64,000 nt of DNA, from positions 372,001 to 436,000 of the forward strand of contig NZ_FOIB01000009.1 of NCBI RefSeq assembly GCF_900111765.1. Reading direction: 5' to 3'. The notes beneath the pieces are model-generated. The model saw only the letters and a list, made by a program, of their open reading frames with translations, was not told where the DNA came from and made no database searches. The position numbers and the translations under genes are program-made. The DNA is from Myxococcus fulvus (lineage in GTDB: Bacteria > Myxococcota > Myxococcia > Myxococcales > Myxococcaceae). This document shows, piece by piece, positions 24,034-33,488 of the stretch (position 1 is the stretch's first letter; every line of letters starts with the position of its first letter).

Positions 24034-25863
24034 ATGCTGCGCCGGCTCCTCCCCACCCTCGTGGCCCTGGGCTGTGGGCTCCTCGCCCTTGGTTGGGGGC
24101 TGGTGAGCCTCCAGCGCATCTTCACGCGCGAGCGTGAGGACGCGCACGCACAGGTGCGCTCGCGCCGGGACGCGCTGGCACACGCCGCCACGGAGTCGCT
24201 GCGCCAGGTGCTCGCGCGGCAATTGGAGGAGCAGGTCTCCGCCATCCACGCCGCCGTGGACAACCCGCTCGCGCCGGGCGAGGGCTTCTACCTCCAGTTC
24301 CGCGGCCACCAGTTCCTCCCCCGCCTCACCCGTCCCCTGCCCGGCCACGACATGCCCGCGCGAGCGCTGTACGAGACGCTCGCGGACCACCTCCGGGACG
24401 GCGCCACGCCCGGCCCGTGGGAGGCGCGCCTGGCCCGGCTTCGCGCGGCCGAGTCCGCGCTCCGGGAGGGCAGCCCCGCGCGGGCCACGGCGCTGGTGGA
24501 GGAGCTCTTGCGCTACCACGCCAACCACGCGCTGCCCGCGGACCAGGAGCTGCCCTTCCTGCTGCTCGCGGTGGAGCACCTGCAGCAGGGGCCCCGCTCC
24601 ACGCCGCTGGTGCGCTCGCTGCTTCGCGAGGGGCTGCCGGAGGAGTTCGGCGGCATCGGCCGAGGCGCGGGGCTGCAGCGTGACCTGCTGCGAGAGCGCC
24701 AGCGCTTCACGCAGGCGGACTTCGACTTCCTGCAGGCGCGCATCCTCCTGTTGAGCAGCGCCCTTGGCGAGCCCATGGGAGACTTCCTGGAGCGCGCGAG
24801 GGAGACGGGCGCGGGCGCGCTGGTGATGCCCGAGCAGTTGGTGGAGCCCATGCTGCTGGGCCAGCAGTGGTACGTGGAGCCCCGGGGCGAGGTCGTCTAC
24901 GGCATCGCGGTGGACATCGCCGCGCAGCTGGTCCCCATCGCCGAGGACATGCGGGCGCGCGGACTGTTCGGCAACGGCGGTCAGGTGCGGCTGGTGGGAG
25001 ACCGCCCCGCGATTCCGGCCCGCGAGCTGCCGGTGCGCGTGGACCTGCCCGAGTGGTCCCGCGCGGAGGTGGACATCGAGGCACGCTACGGCCTGAAGAC
25101 GCTGCTGGTGGCGGTGTGCGGCGTGTTGGCCGCGGCCATCGTCGCGCTGGCCCTCGTGTCGCAGCAGCGCAAGTACCGCTTCCTGGAGCTCAAGAGCGAC
25201 TTCGTGGCCACGGTGTCCCACGAGCTGCGCACGCCCCTGGCCTCCATCCGGCTGATGGGCGAGACACTGGAGCGCAAGCTGGCGCACGCGCCCGAGGTGC
25301 GCGACTACCCGACGCGCATCGTCCAGGCCGCGGACGGGTTGCACTTCCTGGTGGAGAACATCCTGTCGTTCAACCGCATCGACAAGGGGCGCTGGACGCT
25401 GCGCCCCTCCCGGGTACGACTGGAGGAGCTGGTCAACCCGCTGCGCGATGACCTGGCCGCGGCCACCTCCACGCCGGTGGAGCTCACCACGGACCTGAAC
25501 GACGCGGAGCTGGAGGCGGACCCCACGCTCCTGCGATTGCTCTTCTCCAACCTGGGCCGCAACGCGTGTGCCTACAACCAACGCACGCCGGTGCGCCTGT
25601 CGGTGAGCGCCCGGGTGATTGAAGGCCACGGCTGCACGGTGCTCTTCCGCGACAACGGCGTGGGCATCCCGGATTATGAATGGGAGAACGTCTTCCAGGA
25701 CTTCTATCGGTTGACGCCTCCTGGACAGGATGTCCACGGTAGCGGCCTGGGACTGGCGCTCTGCCGCAAAATCATGAAGCTGCACCACGGCGACATCCAG
25801 GTGGCCTCGTCCACGCCCGAGGGCACCACGTTCGCGCTGACCTTTCACGAGCCGCGTCGATGA
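24034..25863 (+). CDS. Membrane sensor histidine kinase
   Basis: A 609-residue inner-membrane kinase. One helix at about 5-25, a large periplasmic sensor region with no recognised domain (about 30-350), a second helix (about 353-375), HisKA with the phospho-acceptor His396 in ATVSHELRTPLASIR, and HATPase_c with DNGVGIPDYEWENV and GSGLGLALCRKIM. It phosphorylates itself on sensing an unknown signal and passes phosphate to the response regulator whose ATG overlaps its stop codon (ATGA at 25860-25863). The sensor region is rich in Arg/Glu helices, consistent with a four-helix or ligand-binding bundle. Confidence 0.92.
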   Translation: MLRRLLPTLVALGCGLLALGWGLVSLQRIFTREREDAHAQVRSRRDALAHAATESLRQVLARQLEEQVSAIHAAVDNPLAPGEGFYLQFRGHQFLPRLTRPLPGHDMPARALYETLADHLRDGATPGPWEARLARLRAAESALREGSPARATALVEELLRYHANHALPADQELPFLLLAVEHLQQGPRSTPLVRSLLREGLPEEFGGIGRGAGLQRDLLRERQRFTQADFDFLQARILLLSSALGEPMGDFLERARETGAGALVMPEQLVEPMLLGQQWYVEPRGEVVYGIAVDIAAQLVPIAEDMRARGLFGNGGQVRLVGDRPAIPARELPVRVDLPEWSRAEVDIEARYGLKTLLVAVCGVLAAAIVALALVSQQRKYRFLELKSDFVATVSHELRTPLASIRLMGETLERKLAHAPEVRDYPTRIVQAADGLHFLVENILSFNRIDKGRWTLRPSRVRLEELVNPLRDDLAAATSTPVELTTDLNDAELEADPTLLRLLFSNLGRNACAYNQRTPVRLSVSARVIEGHGCTVLFRDNGVGIPDYEWENVFQDFYRLTPPGQDVHGSGLGLALCRKIMKLHHGDIQVASSTPEGTTFALTFHEPRR

Positions 25864-26576
25864 CCACCACCTCACCACCCTCCACCACCCGTCCCACCAT
25901 CCTCATCGTCGAGGACGACGCGCACCTGCGCGTGGGCCTGCGGGACAACCTGCTGGACGAGGGCTACGTCGTCTCCGAGGCCCCGAGCGCGCGCGACGCC
26001 GAGCCGCTCCTGCGCGAGCGCGAGTTCGACCTGCTCATCCTGGACGTCATGCTCCCGGGCGAGGACGGCTACAGCTTCTGCCGGCGCCTGCGGGCGCAAG
26101 GCGTGAAGAGCCTGGTGATGATGCTCACCGCGCGCTCGCTCGAGGACGACATCGTCCGCGGGTTCGAGGCGGGGGCGCAGGACTACCTCACCAAGCCCTA
26201 CCGACTGAGGGAGCTGCTCGCTCGGGTGGGCGCGCTGGTGCGCCGCGCGGGTACGGCCCCGGCGCAGGTGACGACGTTCGGCGGGTACTCGTTGGATCTG
26301 GGACGCCGCACGGTGACGAAGCCGGATGGCGTGGGCGTGGAACTGACGCGCACGGAGTTCGACCTGCTCGCCTACCTGCTGCGGCACCGCGAGCGCGCGC
26401 TGCCTCGCGGCGAAATCCTGGACGCGGTGTGGGGCCGTGACGTGGTGGTGGACCCGCGCACGGTGGACAACTTCGTCTCCAGTCTGAAGAAGAAGCTCGG
26501 TTGGACGAGCGCTTCCGGGTTCAGCATCCACACGCTGCGCGGTGTGGGGTACCGGATGGAGGTCTCGTCACCATGA
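25860..26576 (+). CDS. OmpR-family response regulator
   Basis: A 238-residue DNA-binding regulator. The receiver domain (about 13-125) has the acidic pair EDD (18-20), phospho-acceptor Asp62 in LLILDVMLPG, and Lys in YLTKPYRLREL. The winged-helix effector (about 140-235) contains LTRTEFDLLAYLLRH and RTVDNFVSSLKKKLG, ending with the usual IHTLRGVGYRME. It is translationally coupled to the histidine kinase upstream. Target genes are unknown; the TonB-like gene 166 nt downstream on the same strand could be in the same unit or regulon. Confidence 0.93.
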   Translation: MTTTSPPSTTRPTILIVEDDAHLRVGLRDNLLDEGYVVSEAPSARDAEPLLREREFDLLILDVMLPGEDGYSFCRRLRAQGVKSLVMMLTARSLEDDIVRGFEAGAQDYLTKPYRLRELLARVGALVRRAGTAPAQVTTFGGYSLDLGRRTVTKPDGVGVELTRTEFDLLAYLLRHRERALPRGEILDAVWGRDVVVDPRTVDNFVSSLKKKLGWTSASGFSIHTLRGVGYRMEVSSP

Positions 26577-26742
26577 CGCAACCATGACCGACAGATGGAC
26601 GGCCCTTCGCCATCGCTCCCCCGGGACTCCGTAGTTTGAATCCTGCGTGGACGGGGCGCTCCGAAGCCAAGACGCCCACGCCGGAGAGACGCCGCATGGC
26701 GTGGTGGACCTCCGGGAGCGCCCATCGGGGAGGAGGCCTTCC

Positions 26743-27498
26743 ATGTTCAAGTCTGTCATCGAGCGGCAGCGAGCTGGGCGTCTGGGTGCTGGGATGGGGT
26801 GGTCCGTCGCCGTGCACGCGGCGCTCTTCGGCGCGGTCCTGGTCATCTCCGCGCGGCCCGCCGAAGTGCCGCCCGAGCCGGAGCCGGATCTCGTCATCAA
26901 GCTCGCGGCGCGTCCGCAGGTGGCCAAGGGCTACACGGCGCCGGCGCAGCCCAAGACGCAGGCGGCTCCTCCCAAGCCGCGCAAGCCCAAGCGCGACACG
27001 TTCCCCACGCAGATCAGCCCGGTGACGATGGACCCCAAGCCGGTCGACGTGGAGCCGGAGCCGGTGGCGAACACGACGGACACCGGTGACACCGAGCCCA
27101 CGGGCGTCCCGGGAGGACATCCGGAGGGAGACCCGAACAGCACGGTCATCGGGTTGCCCTTCGTCCCCGGGTTGCCTCCGGGCGGCAACGGCGAGGCCAC
27201 GGGTGAAGACGTCATCCCGTTCCCCAGTGGAATGCGGGCGCCGGTGCTCCTGGGTGGCCAGCCGCTCGATTACACGGAGCAGGCGCGCGTGGCGCGCGTG
27301 GAGGGCACCGTCATCGCCAAGTGCGTCATCACCCGCGAGGGCCAGGTGCGCGACTGCCGCATCCTCAAGGGCCTGGCGCACATGGACGACCACGTCACGG
27401 AGGCGCTGCACACCCGGCGCTACAGCCCGGTGATGTTCCAGGGCAAGGCCGTGAGCGTCTCCTACGTGTTCACGCTCCGCTTCAAGCTGCCGCGCTAG
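26743..27498 (+). CDS. TonB-family energy-transducer protein
   Basis: A 251-residue protein with a cytoplasmic N-terminus, one transmembrane helix (about 18-37, GWSVAVHAALFGAVLVISA), a proline/lysine-rich periplasmic linker (about 40-140), and a C-terminal TonB domain (about 155-250: QPLDYTEQARVARVEGTV, then CVITREGQVRDCRILKGL). It would couple the proton-motive force through ExbB/ExbD-type partners to an outer-membrane transporter or, in myxobacteria, to gliding or other envelope machines. Its two Cys residues near CVITREGQVRDC are unusual for TonB and typical of the two-Cys TonB domain seen in myxobacterial proteins. The ATG at 26743 is preceded by GAGGAGG. No ExbB/ExbD nearby. Confidence 0.85.
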   Translation: MFKSVIERQRAGRLGAGMGWSVAVHAALFGAVLVISARPAEVPPEPEPDLVIKLAARPQVAKGYTAPAQPKTQAAPPKPRKPKRDTFPTQISPVTMDPKPVDVEPEPVANTTDTGDTEPTGVPGGHPEGDPNSTVIGLPFVPGLPPGGNGEATGEDVIPFPSGMRAPVLLGGQPLDYTEQARVARVEGTVIAKCVITREGQVRDCRILKGLAHMDDHVTEALHTRRYSPVMFQGKAVSVSYVFTLRFKLPR

Positions 27499-27513
27499 TC
27501 ACGCGGCGGGGCC

Positions 27514-28632
27514 TCACAGGTCGTACTTGCCCACCGATGACGCCGGCACCAGCACGTGCTTGAGCACGTAGGTCTTGAGGCGCTGGCGCATGTCGTCATC
27601 GAGGGTGAGCACGACCTGGGGGTGCACCCGGGCGCCCACCTCGAAGAGCACCGCCTGCATCAACAGACCCTCCTCGGTGATACGCGACAGTCGCTCCAGC
27701 GTGGGGTCCGAGCGCTCCGTCTCCCCCTTCTTCTTCTGGTTCTCGTGGACGAGCAGCGCCGAGCCCAGGCACTCCATCTCCTCCAGCGACGTGAAGTGCT
27801 CCTTCGTGGTGCCCGTCATCTCCTGGCGGTGTGACGGCTCCCCCAGCCACAGCGCCTTGCAGTTGGCGAAGGCGAACCACGCCGGGTCGTGGTCGGGGTC
27901 GAACTGGATGGAGATCTCAGCCCCGTCCCGCTCCGCGTAGCCGCGAGGGACGATGACGTCCTCGCGCACCACCAGCCCCAGGCCCGCGTTGGCGCGGAAG
28001 AACTGGCGGATGACGGGGTAGCGAGGGTTGAGCACCAGGCACCACGCCCACGACTCCAGCGCCTCCTCGAAGCGCCCGAGCCGCGCGAGCGCGTTGCCCA
28101 GGAAGAACCACGATCGGTGGTCATTCGGGTTGAGGCGCGTGGCCTGCTGGTAGTGCCCCAGCGCGGTGGCCGAGTCGCCCGCGAAGTACGCCGCGTCGCC
28201 GCGGAAGTTCCACGCGAAATAGCACTGCGGGCACACCGTCGTGGCCTTCTCGTACAGCTTCCCCGCCTCCTCATAGCGCTTGGCCTGGAAGTGCGGCTCC
28301 GCCTCGTCGAGCAGCGCTCGCGCCTCGGGGCTCTCGGGCCACTCGACGATGACGCGCTCGCCGCCTTGCTCCACCACGCGCGGCGCCTCGAGCGCCTGCA
28401 CACGCTGCGGCCAGAGCTGGTCCGCCCAGCCGCCCGGCGGTGAGTCCTTCCCGTCGATGCGATACACCACCGACGAGTCCTCGATGCGCTTGATGATTTC
28501 GGCCGGATTGAGGAACGGCGGCCGCTTCGAGGGCTCCGGTGCGGCGGCGGCCTTGAGCTCCGGCTTGCTCTTGGGGGCGGAGGCGCAACCGGCCACGAGC
28601 ACGAAGCAGAGGACGGCGAGGAGGCGGTGCAC
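27514..28632 (-). CDS. TPR-repeat lipoprotein
   Basis: A 372-residue outer-membrane-type lipoprotein. The GTG start at 28632 begins a signal sequence with the lipobox LVAGC (Cys about 16). The region around 115-230 carries tetratricopeptide repeats (AEPHFQAKRYEEAGKLYEKA, then AWNFRGDAAYFAGDSATALGHYQQA and SWFFLGNALARLGRFEEALESW). The C-terminal 140 residues are a distinct domain with no recognised family. An assembly or scaffolding role is inferred from the TPRs. Start chosen because it gives the lipobox; the upstream frame has none. Confidence 0.82.
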   Translation of the reverse strand: MHRLLAVLCFVLVAGCASAPKSKPELKAAAAPEPSKRPPFLNPAEIIKRIEDSSVVYRIDGKDSPPGGWADQLWPQRVQALEAPRVVEQGGERVIVEWPESPEARALLDEAEPHFQAKRYEEAGKLYEKATTVCPQCYFAWNFRGDAAYFAGDSATALGHYQQATRLNPNDHRSWFFLGNALARLGRFEEALESWAWCLVLNPRYPVIRQFFRANAGLGLVVREDVIVPRGYAERDGAEISIQFDPDHDPAWFAFANCKALWLGEPSHRQEMTGTTKEHFTSLEEMECLGSALLVHENQKKKGETERSDPTLERLSRITEEGLLMQAVLFEVGARVHPQVVLTLDDDMRQRLKTYVLKHVLVPASSVGKYDL

Positions 28633-28853
28633 GGGAGCCCTTTCAGTGAGCAGTCGACAACAGTCTACGCCCTCCCTGCTCCAGCCTCCTGACTCCGGCC
28701 TCGAATCGAAACGATTTCTCCGCACGAATTCCACGACCCGGTCCGGGGCGAGTCGAGGCGCACACCCATGTCGGGAGCCCCACCCTTGTGACGAAAGAGT
28801 CGCCCCCCTGGCGTGGACTCGTTAGGAGGTCCGCCCCTGGACTCGACCTGGAG

Positions 28854-30341
28854 ATGTCGGACTTGGATTACGACGTGGTGGTGGTCGGCGCGGGCTTCGG
28901 AGGGCTCGCCACGGCGCTGGAGCTGACCCGGCGAGGCGCTCGCGTGGCGCTGTGCGAGTCGCTCAGCTATCCCGGCGGCTGCGCCAGCACGTTTCGCCGC
29001 GGTGGCTTCGCGTTCGAGTCGGGCGCGACGTTGTTCTCCGGCTTCGAACCGCATCAGCTCTTCGGCCGCTGGATTCGTGAGCACGCACTGGACGTGACGG
29101 TGGACTGGCTGGACCCCGTGGTGGAGCTGCGCACACCGGGGCTGCGGTTGCCGGTGACACGAGACCGGGCCCGCTTCATCGAGTCCCTTTGCGCCCTGCC
29201 GGAAGCGCCAGCGCCCGCGATTCGTCGCCTGTTCGAGCTCCAGTCCCAGGTGGCCGGCGCGCTCTGGGCCATGTTCGATGACCCGGACCTGCTGCCGCCC
29301 TTCGACCTTCGCGCGCTCTTCCGTCACGCCGCGCGGCTGCATCGCTATGCCCCCCTCGCGCGGTGGCTCGGGCGTCCGCTCGGAGCGGTGCTGGAGCACC
29401 TCGGCCTCTCGCGCTTCACCCCGCTGCGCACGTACCTGGATGCCCTCTGTCAAATCACCGTGCAGTGCTCGGCCGCGGAAGCGGAGACACCGTTTGCGCT
29501 CGCGGCGATGGACTACTACTGGCGAGGCACGGGCCACGTCCGGGGCGGCATCGGACAGCTCGCGTGGGCCCTGGCCCGAGCGGTGGAAGCCGGCGGTGGA
29601 ACGCTGATGCTGGCGAACCGCGTGAAGGGCCTGTCTCGTCAGGAGGGACACTGGCAGGTGGACACCCGCCGAGGCGTGCTCCGGGCCCGACACGTGGTGG
29701 CCAACCTGCTGCCAGGAGGATTGATGCGCCTCGCGGGCCTGTCTCCCGAGCGCGTCGGTTCGATGCGCGTGTTGTCGGAGCGCGTCGCCGAGGGTTGGGG
29801 CGCGGCGATGCTCTATCTCGTCATCAAGGCGCCCGACGCGGTGACGCGCGAGGCGAGCCACCTGGAGCTCGTACGTGACGAGCAGGCTCCGTTCATCGAG
29901 GGCAACCACGTCTTCATGTCCATCAGCGGCGAGGAGGACACGGGCCGCGCACCCGAGGGACATCGCACGGTGACGACGTCCACGCATGTGCCCCTGCGCA
30001 AGCTGGGGGCGATGCCCATCGAGGAGCAGGCGCGCTACATCGCTGGCATCCAGACGCGCATGCGCGAGTCCCTGGAGCAGCTCGCGCCCGAGTGGATGCC
30101 CCACGTCACGCAGGTCCTTCCTGCGTCTCCGCGCACGTTCCAGCGCTTCACCCAGCGGGAGTCCGGCGCGGTGGGCGGCGTGCCCCGTCGCGCGGGCCTG
30201 AGCCACTACCGACAGCTGGGCCCGCTGCGCGTCATGGAGGGGCTGTGGCTGGTGGGCGACTCGGCGTTCCCCGGACAGAGCACCCTGGCCACGGCGGTGG
30301 GCGGCGTGCGCACGGCGGCGAGCGTCGCGCGCGAGAGCTGA
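28854..30341 (+). CDS. CrtI/CrtISO-like FAD-dependent desaturase or isomerase
   Basis: A 495-residue flavoenzyme of the phytoene desaturase/carotenoid isomerase/retinol saturase superfamily. The N-terminal dinucleotide-binding fold is DVVVVGAGFGGLATALELTRRG, and the second glycine-rich element GGCASTFRRGGFAFESGATLF is diagnostic of this group. The C-terminal FAD-binding segment LWLVGDSAFPGQSTLATAVGG is at about 465-485. It probably saturates or isomerises a polyene, plausibly in carotenoid metabolism, but no other carotenoid gene is next to it. ATG 28854 starts the conserved fold; the AGGAGGT at 28824-28830 is too far away for it, so the exact start is unsure. Confidence 0.83.
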   Translation: MSDLDYDVVVVGAGFGGLATALELTRRGARVALCESLSYPGGCASTFRRGGFAFESGATLFSGFEPHQLFGRWIREHALDVTVDWLDPVVELRTPGLRLPVTRDRARFIESLCALPEAPAPAIRRLFELQSQVAGALWAMFDDPDLLPPFDLRALFRHAARLHRYAPLARWLGRPLGAVLEHLGLSRFTPLRTYLDALCQITVQCSAAEAETPFALAAMDYYWRGTGHVRGGIGQLAWALARAVEAGGGTLMLANRVKGLSRQEGHWQVDTRRGVLRARHVVANLLPGGLMRLAGLSPERVGSMRVLSERVAEGWGAAMLYLVIKAPDAVTREASHLELVRDEQAPFIEGNHVFMSISGEEDTGRAPEGHRTVTTSTHVPLRKLGAMPIEEQARYIAGIQTRMRESLEQLAPEWMPHVTQVLPASPRTFQRFTQRESGAVGGVPRRAGLSHYRQLGPLRVMEGLWLVGDSAFPGQSTLATAVGGVRTAASVARES

Positions 30342-30350
30342 CCTGTCCCC

Positions 30351-31505
30351 TCACTCGTCCAACAGGCTCGCCCAGAAGCCGACCATCCGCACCATGTCCG
30401 CCGCGCCCGCCTTCTTGTCCACCTCCGCGTGGCTGATGAGCGGCGTGGAGAGCTGGTGGACCTCCGTGTACGGCCGCAGCGCCTGGGCCAGCAACACCGA
30501 CTCCATGGATGGAATCACCGTGTCGCCCGCGCCATGCAGCAGATAGACGGGCGAGGCCGGCGCGGGTGAGCGGGCTGGAGACATCGACGGGTCCGCGGCG
30601 AACTCGCGCACCAGCGGCAGCAACAGCGGCCCCAGCGCCGCCACATTCCGCAGGTTCACGTAGCCCATCAGCTTCGACGCGGGCTCGGGCATCCGCGTCT
30701 CCAGCACCCGCGCGTGCGCGAACGTCTCCTCCGCCAGCTTGCGGTCCGTCTGCGTCTGGTGCGAGGCCCGCAGGAACGTGCGGATGCCCTCGCGCAGCGG
30801 CTCCACCTGCTCGGGAGGCACCAGCCGGTCCGCCACGTTGAGGAGGATGATGACCACGCCATAGTCATGCGGCGTCAGGTGCGAGCCATCGGGGAGCTGA
30901 CCACTGCACAGGAAGGTCAGCACCCGGGGCAGGTCACCATGGCCGCCGAACGAGAGCGTGGAGGCCACCTTGTCCCGGAGCGCGGGCCGTCCCGCGGCCA
31001 CCACGGAGAGACCTCCCGAGAAGCTGATGCCGAACAGGTCCACCTTCCCGCCCGGCGCCAGGTCCTCGCGGCCACTCACCCACAGGGCCGCGTCCTCGAT
31101 GATGTCCGGGAGGCGCGGGGTGATTTCGTAGCGCAGCAGGTCCGGCGGCTCGGGCGAGAGCACCATCTGCCCGCCCCGGGCCAGGTCCTCCGCCAGCTTC
31201 ACCAGACGCGGCTCGTCGATGCCATCCCCGTGTACGCCCGAGGTCAACACCACCGTCCGACCTCGCACCTCGCGCGGTCGATACAGCCGCGCGCGGACCT
31301 CGCCATGGCGGGTGGGGACTCGCAGCTCGTGCTTCTCGAACGGAGCGTTGCGAAACCCCGCCACCGCCTCTGGCACCGCGCCCTGCATCCCCGCGGCTCG
31401 CACCACGAAGGACAACCCCCGAAGCCAGTCGGCGCCCACGAACACCAGGGCCCCGAGCATCGCCAAGAGGCCGATGCCCACCCACCGCCATGTCTTGCGC
31501 TTCAT
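30351..31505 (-). CDS. Membrane-anchored alpha/beta hydrolase
   Basis: A 384-residue protein with an N-terminal hydrophobic anchor (about 8-30) and an alpha/beta-hydrolase fold. The nucleophile elbow is GISFSGG, the acid is expected near HGAGDTVIP, and a histidine near LISHAEVDK. Substrate unknown; an esterase, peptidase or lipase role is possible. The ATG (31505) overlaps the stop of the upstream hybrid kinase (ATGA), so it is translationally coupled to that gene. It converges on the CrtI-like gene with only 9 bp between stops. Confidence 0.78.
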   Translation of the reverse strand: MKRKTWRWVGIGLLAMLGALVFVGADWLRGLSFVVRAAGMQGAVPEAVAGFRNAPFEKHELRVPTRHGEVRARLYRPREVRGRTVVLTSGVHGDGIDEPRLVKLAEDLARGGQMVLSPEPPDLLRYEITPRLPDIIEDAALWVSGREDLAPGGKVDLFGISFSGGLSVVAAGRPALRDKVASTLSFGGHGDLPRVLTFLCSGQLPDGSHLTPHDYGVVIILLNVADRLVPPEQVEPLREGIRTFLRASHQTQTDRKLAEETFAHARVLETRMPEPASKLMGYVNLRNVAALGPLLLPLVREFAADPSMSPARSPAPASPVYLLHGAGDTVIPSMESVLLAQALRPYTEVHQLSTPLISHAEVDKKAGAADMVRMVGFWASLLDE

Positions 31506-33481
31506 GGGAACAGGTGCTCCACGAAGGTGCACAGGCGCTCGCGCTCGAAGGGCTTCTCCAACAGCCCTCGCGAGTGGCGCCCCACGAACTCCCGCGCCTG
31601 CGCGGTGAAGGCCCCACCCGTCATCAACCCGGTGCGCAGCACCAGCTCCGGCGCCAGCCGCTCCAGCTCCACCACGAAGTCCATTCCGCTCATGCCCGGC
31701 ATCATCAGGTCACACAGGATGGCATCGAATCGCTCGCCGGTGGACAACCGTCTCAGCGCCTCGCGCGCGTCCTGCACCGCGTGCACCTCGTACACGTCCC
31801 GGACCAGCCGGCTCACCGAGTTGCCCACGGAGGGCTCGTCGTCGATGAGAAGGAGCCTCTTTCGCATGGCCAGCGGCACCACGCTGCCCAGCACCGGGGA
31901 CTCCGGCGCGGCGACAGTGCCCACCGCGAGCGCGGGCAGCACCACGCGGAAGGTACTCCCCCACCCCTGCGCGCTGCTCACCTCGATGCGCCCGCCCATC
32001 GCCTGCACCAGCGTGAGACAGATGGACAGCCCCAACCCCGTGCCCTCCCCCACCGGCCTCGTGGTGAAGAACGGGTCGAAGATGCGGCGCTGCACCTCCG
32101 GCGCCATGCCGTGCCCGTTGTCGCTGACCTCCAGCTCCACCTGTCCCGCGCGTCCGGTGCGCAGGCTGACGCGCACGCGGTTCTCCTCGGCCGGCCGCTC
32201 GGGCAGCGACTGGAGCGCGTTGACCAGCAGGTTGAGCACCACCTGTCCCAACCGCACCTCGTTGCCGTGCACGGGCGGCACGCGCTCCAGGGTGCACACC
32301 ATGCGCGCGCGGTGCGTCAGCTCGTTTCGCACCAGTCGCAGCGCGCCCTCCACCGCGCGCACCACGTCCACCGGACCGTGTCGCTCTTCATCGCCCCGGG
32401 CGAACGTGCGCAGGTCCCGGACGATGGCGCAGACACGGCCCGCGCCGTCGAGCGCCTCCGCCACCACCTCCCGCAGCTCCGGCAGCTGCTCCGCGGACAG
32501 CTCCGGCAGCGCGAGCAAATCCCTCACATACGCGAGGTTGGAGCTGACATAGGCCAGCGGGTTGTTGATTTCGTGCGCCACGCCGGCGGCCAGCGTGCCC
32601 ACCGACGCCATCCGCTCGGCGAGCAGCAGCTGCGACTCCAGGCGCTTCTGGTCCGTGACGTCCCGGATGATGCAGACGAGGAAGTTCTCCCCGGCGCCGT
32701 CGAACACGGCCTTCTTCGTCACGAGGACGCGGGCCAGCCCCGTCCTGTCGGTGAGCGTCTCCTCGCTCTCGTCGGGGACACCGGTGAGGAAGACCCGCTC
32801 GTCGTTGCGCCAGAAGCTGTCCGCCTCGTGCGCGGCGACGAACGCGTGGTCGGAGCGCCCCAGCAGCGCCTCCGCGGGATGGCCCATGACGCCGCAGAAG
32901 GCGTGGTTGACCGCCACCCAGCGGTGCTGTCGGTCCTTGACGAAGAGCGGCTCCGGCACCGCGTCCAGCGCGCTGCGAAGGAACGTGTTGGCGCGGCGCA
33001 GGGCGCGGACGTCATGCGCCTGCGTCTCCAACGCCAGCCGTCGACGCAGCGCCACCACCCGCGCGCCCCAGCCCGAGCCCACCGAGGCCACGCACTCGTC
33101 CGCGCCCGCCTCCGCCAGCGCCTCGGTCTGTGCGTCGTCCCGAGAGGTGAGCACCACCAGGTGCGTGCGGGCCACCACGCGCAGCGCATGCAGGCGGCGC
33201 ACGTCCTCGAGCAGGGCGTCCAGCGGCCCTCCCGCATCCCACGCCACCAGCAGCCCCTCCTCCACCGGAGCGGCGATGACATCGGCCCCCGTCACGCTCA
33301 ACACATGGCAGGACGGGCTCGCCCCCGACGCGCGCAGGCCGCGCTCCACCGCTTCCCCCACCGCCGGAGGCACCGACACCAGTGTCGCGAGCACTGCATC
33401 ACGCTCCTCGGCCCGGGCAGGCCCTGATGTCCCCGTGGGATTCACACGCAGACACCCGGCCGGATTGCAGCGTTCCCTCAT
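31502..33481 (-). CDS. Hybrid histidine kinase with PAS domain and C-terminal receiver
   Basis: A 659-residue soluble kinase. Residues about 20-150 are a receiver-like fold (VVARTHLVVLTSRDDAQTE, GADECVASV) lacking a clear phospho-acceptor and therefore probably a pseudo-receiver. Then come a coiled linker, a PAS domain (about 165-290), HisKA with the acceptor His in AAGVAHEINNPLAYVSS, HATPase_c (SDNGHGMAPE ... GLGLSI), and a C-terminal true receiver with Asp in ILCDLMMPGMSG. No transmembrane helix, so a cytoplasmic signal is expected. The start at 33481 is one of several possible. A hydrolase gene follows with overlapping stop/start. Confidence 0.88.
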   Translation of the reverse strand: MRERCNPAGCLRVNPTGTSGPARAEERDAVLATLVSVPPAVGEAVERGLRASGASPSCHVLSVTGADVIAAPVEEGLLVAWDAGGPLDALLEDVRRLHALRVVARTHLVVLTSRDDAQTEALAEAGADECVASVGSGWGARVVALRRRLALETQAHDVRALRRANTFLRSALDAVPEPLFVKDRQHRWVAVNHAFCGVMGHPAEALLGRSDHAFVAAHEADSFWRNDERVFLTGVPDESEETLTDRTGLARVLVTKKAVFDGAGENFLVCIIRDVTDQKRLESQLLLAERMASVGTLAAGVAHEINNPLAYVSSNLAYVRDLLALPELSAEQLPELREVVAEALDGAGRVCAIVRDLRTFARGDEERHGPVDVVRAVEGALRLVRNELTHRARMVCTLERVPPVHGNEVRLGQVVLNLLVNALQSLPERPAEENRVRVSLRTGRAGQVELEVSDNGHGMAPEVQRRIFDPFFTTRPVGEGTGLGLSICLTLVQAMGGRIEVSSAQGWGSTFRVVLPALAVGTVAAPESPVLGSVVPLAMRKRLLLIDDEPSVGNSVSRLVRDVYEVHAVQDAREALRRLSTGERFDAILCDLMMPGMSGMDFVVELERLAPELVLRTGLMTGGAFTAQAREFVGRHSRGLLEKPFERERLCTFVEHLFP

Positions 33482-33488
33482 GCAGGAA

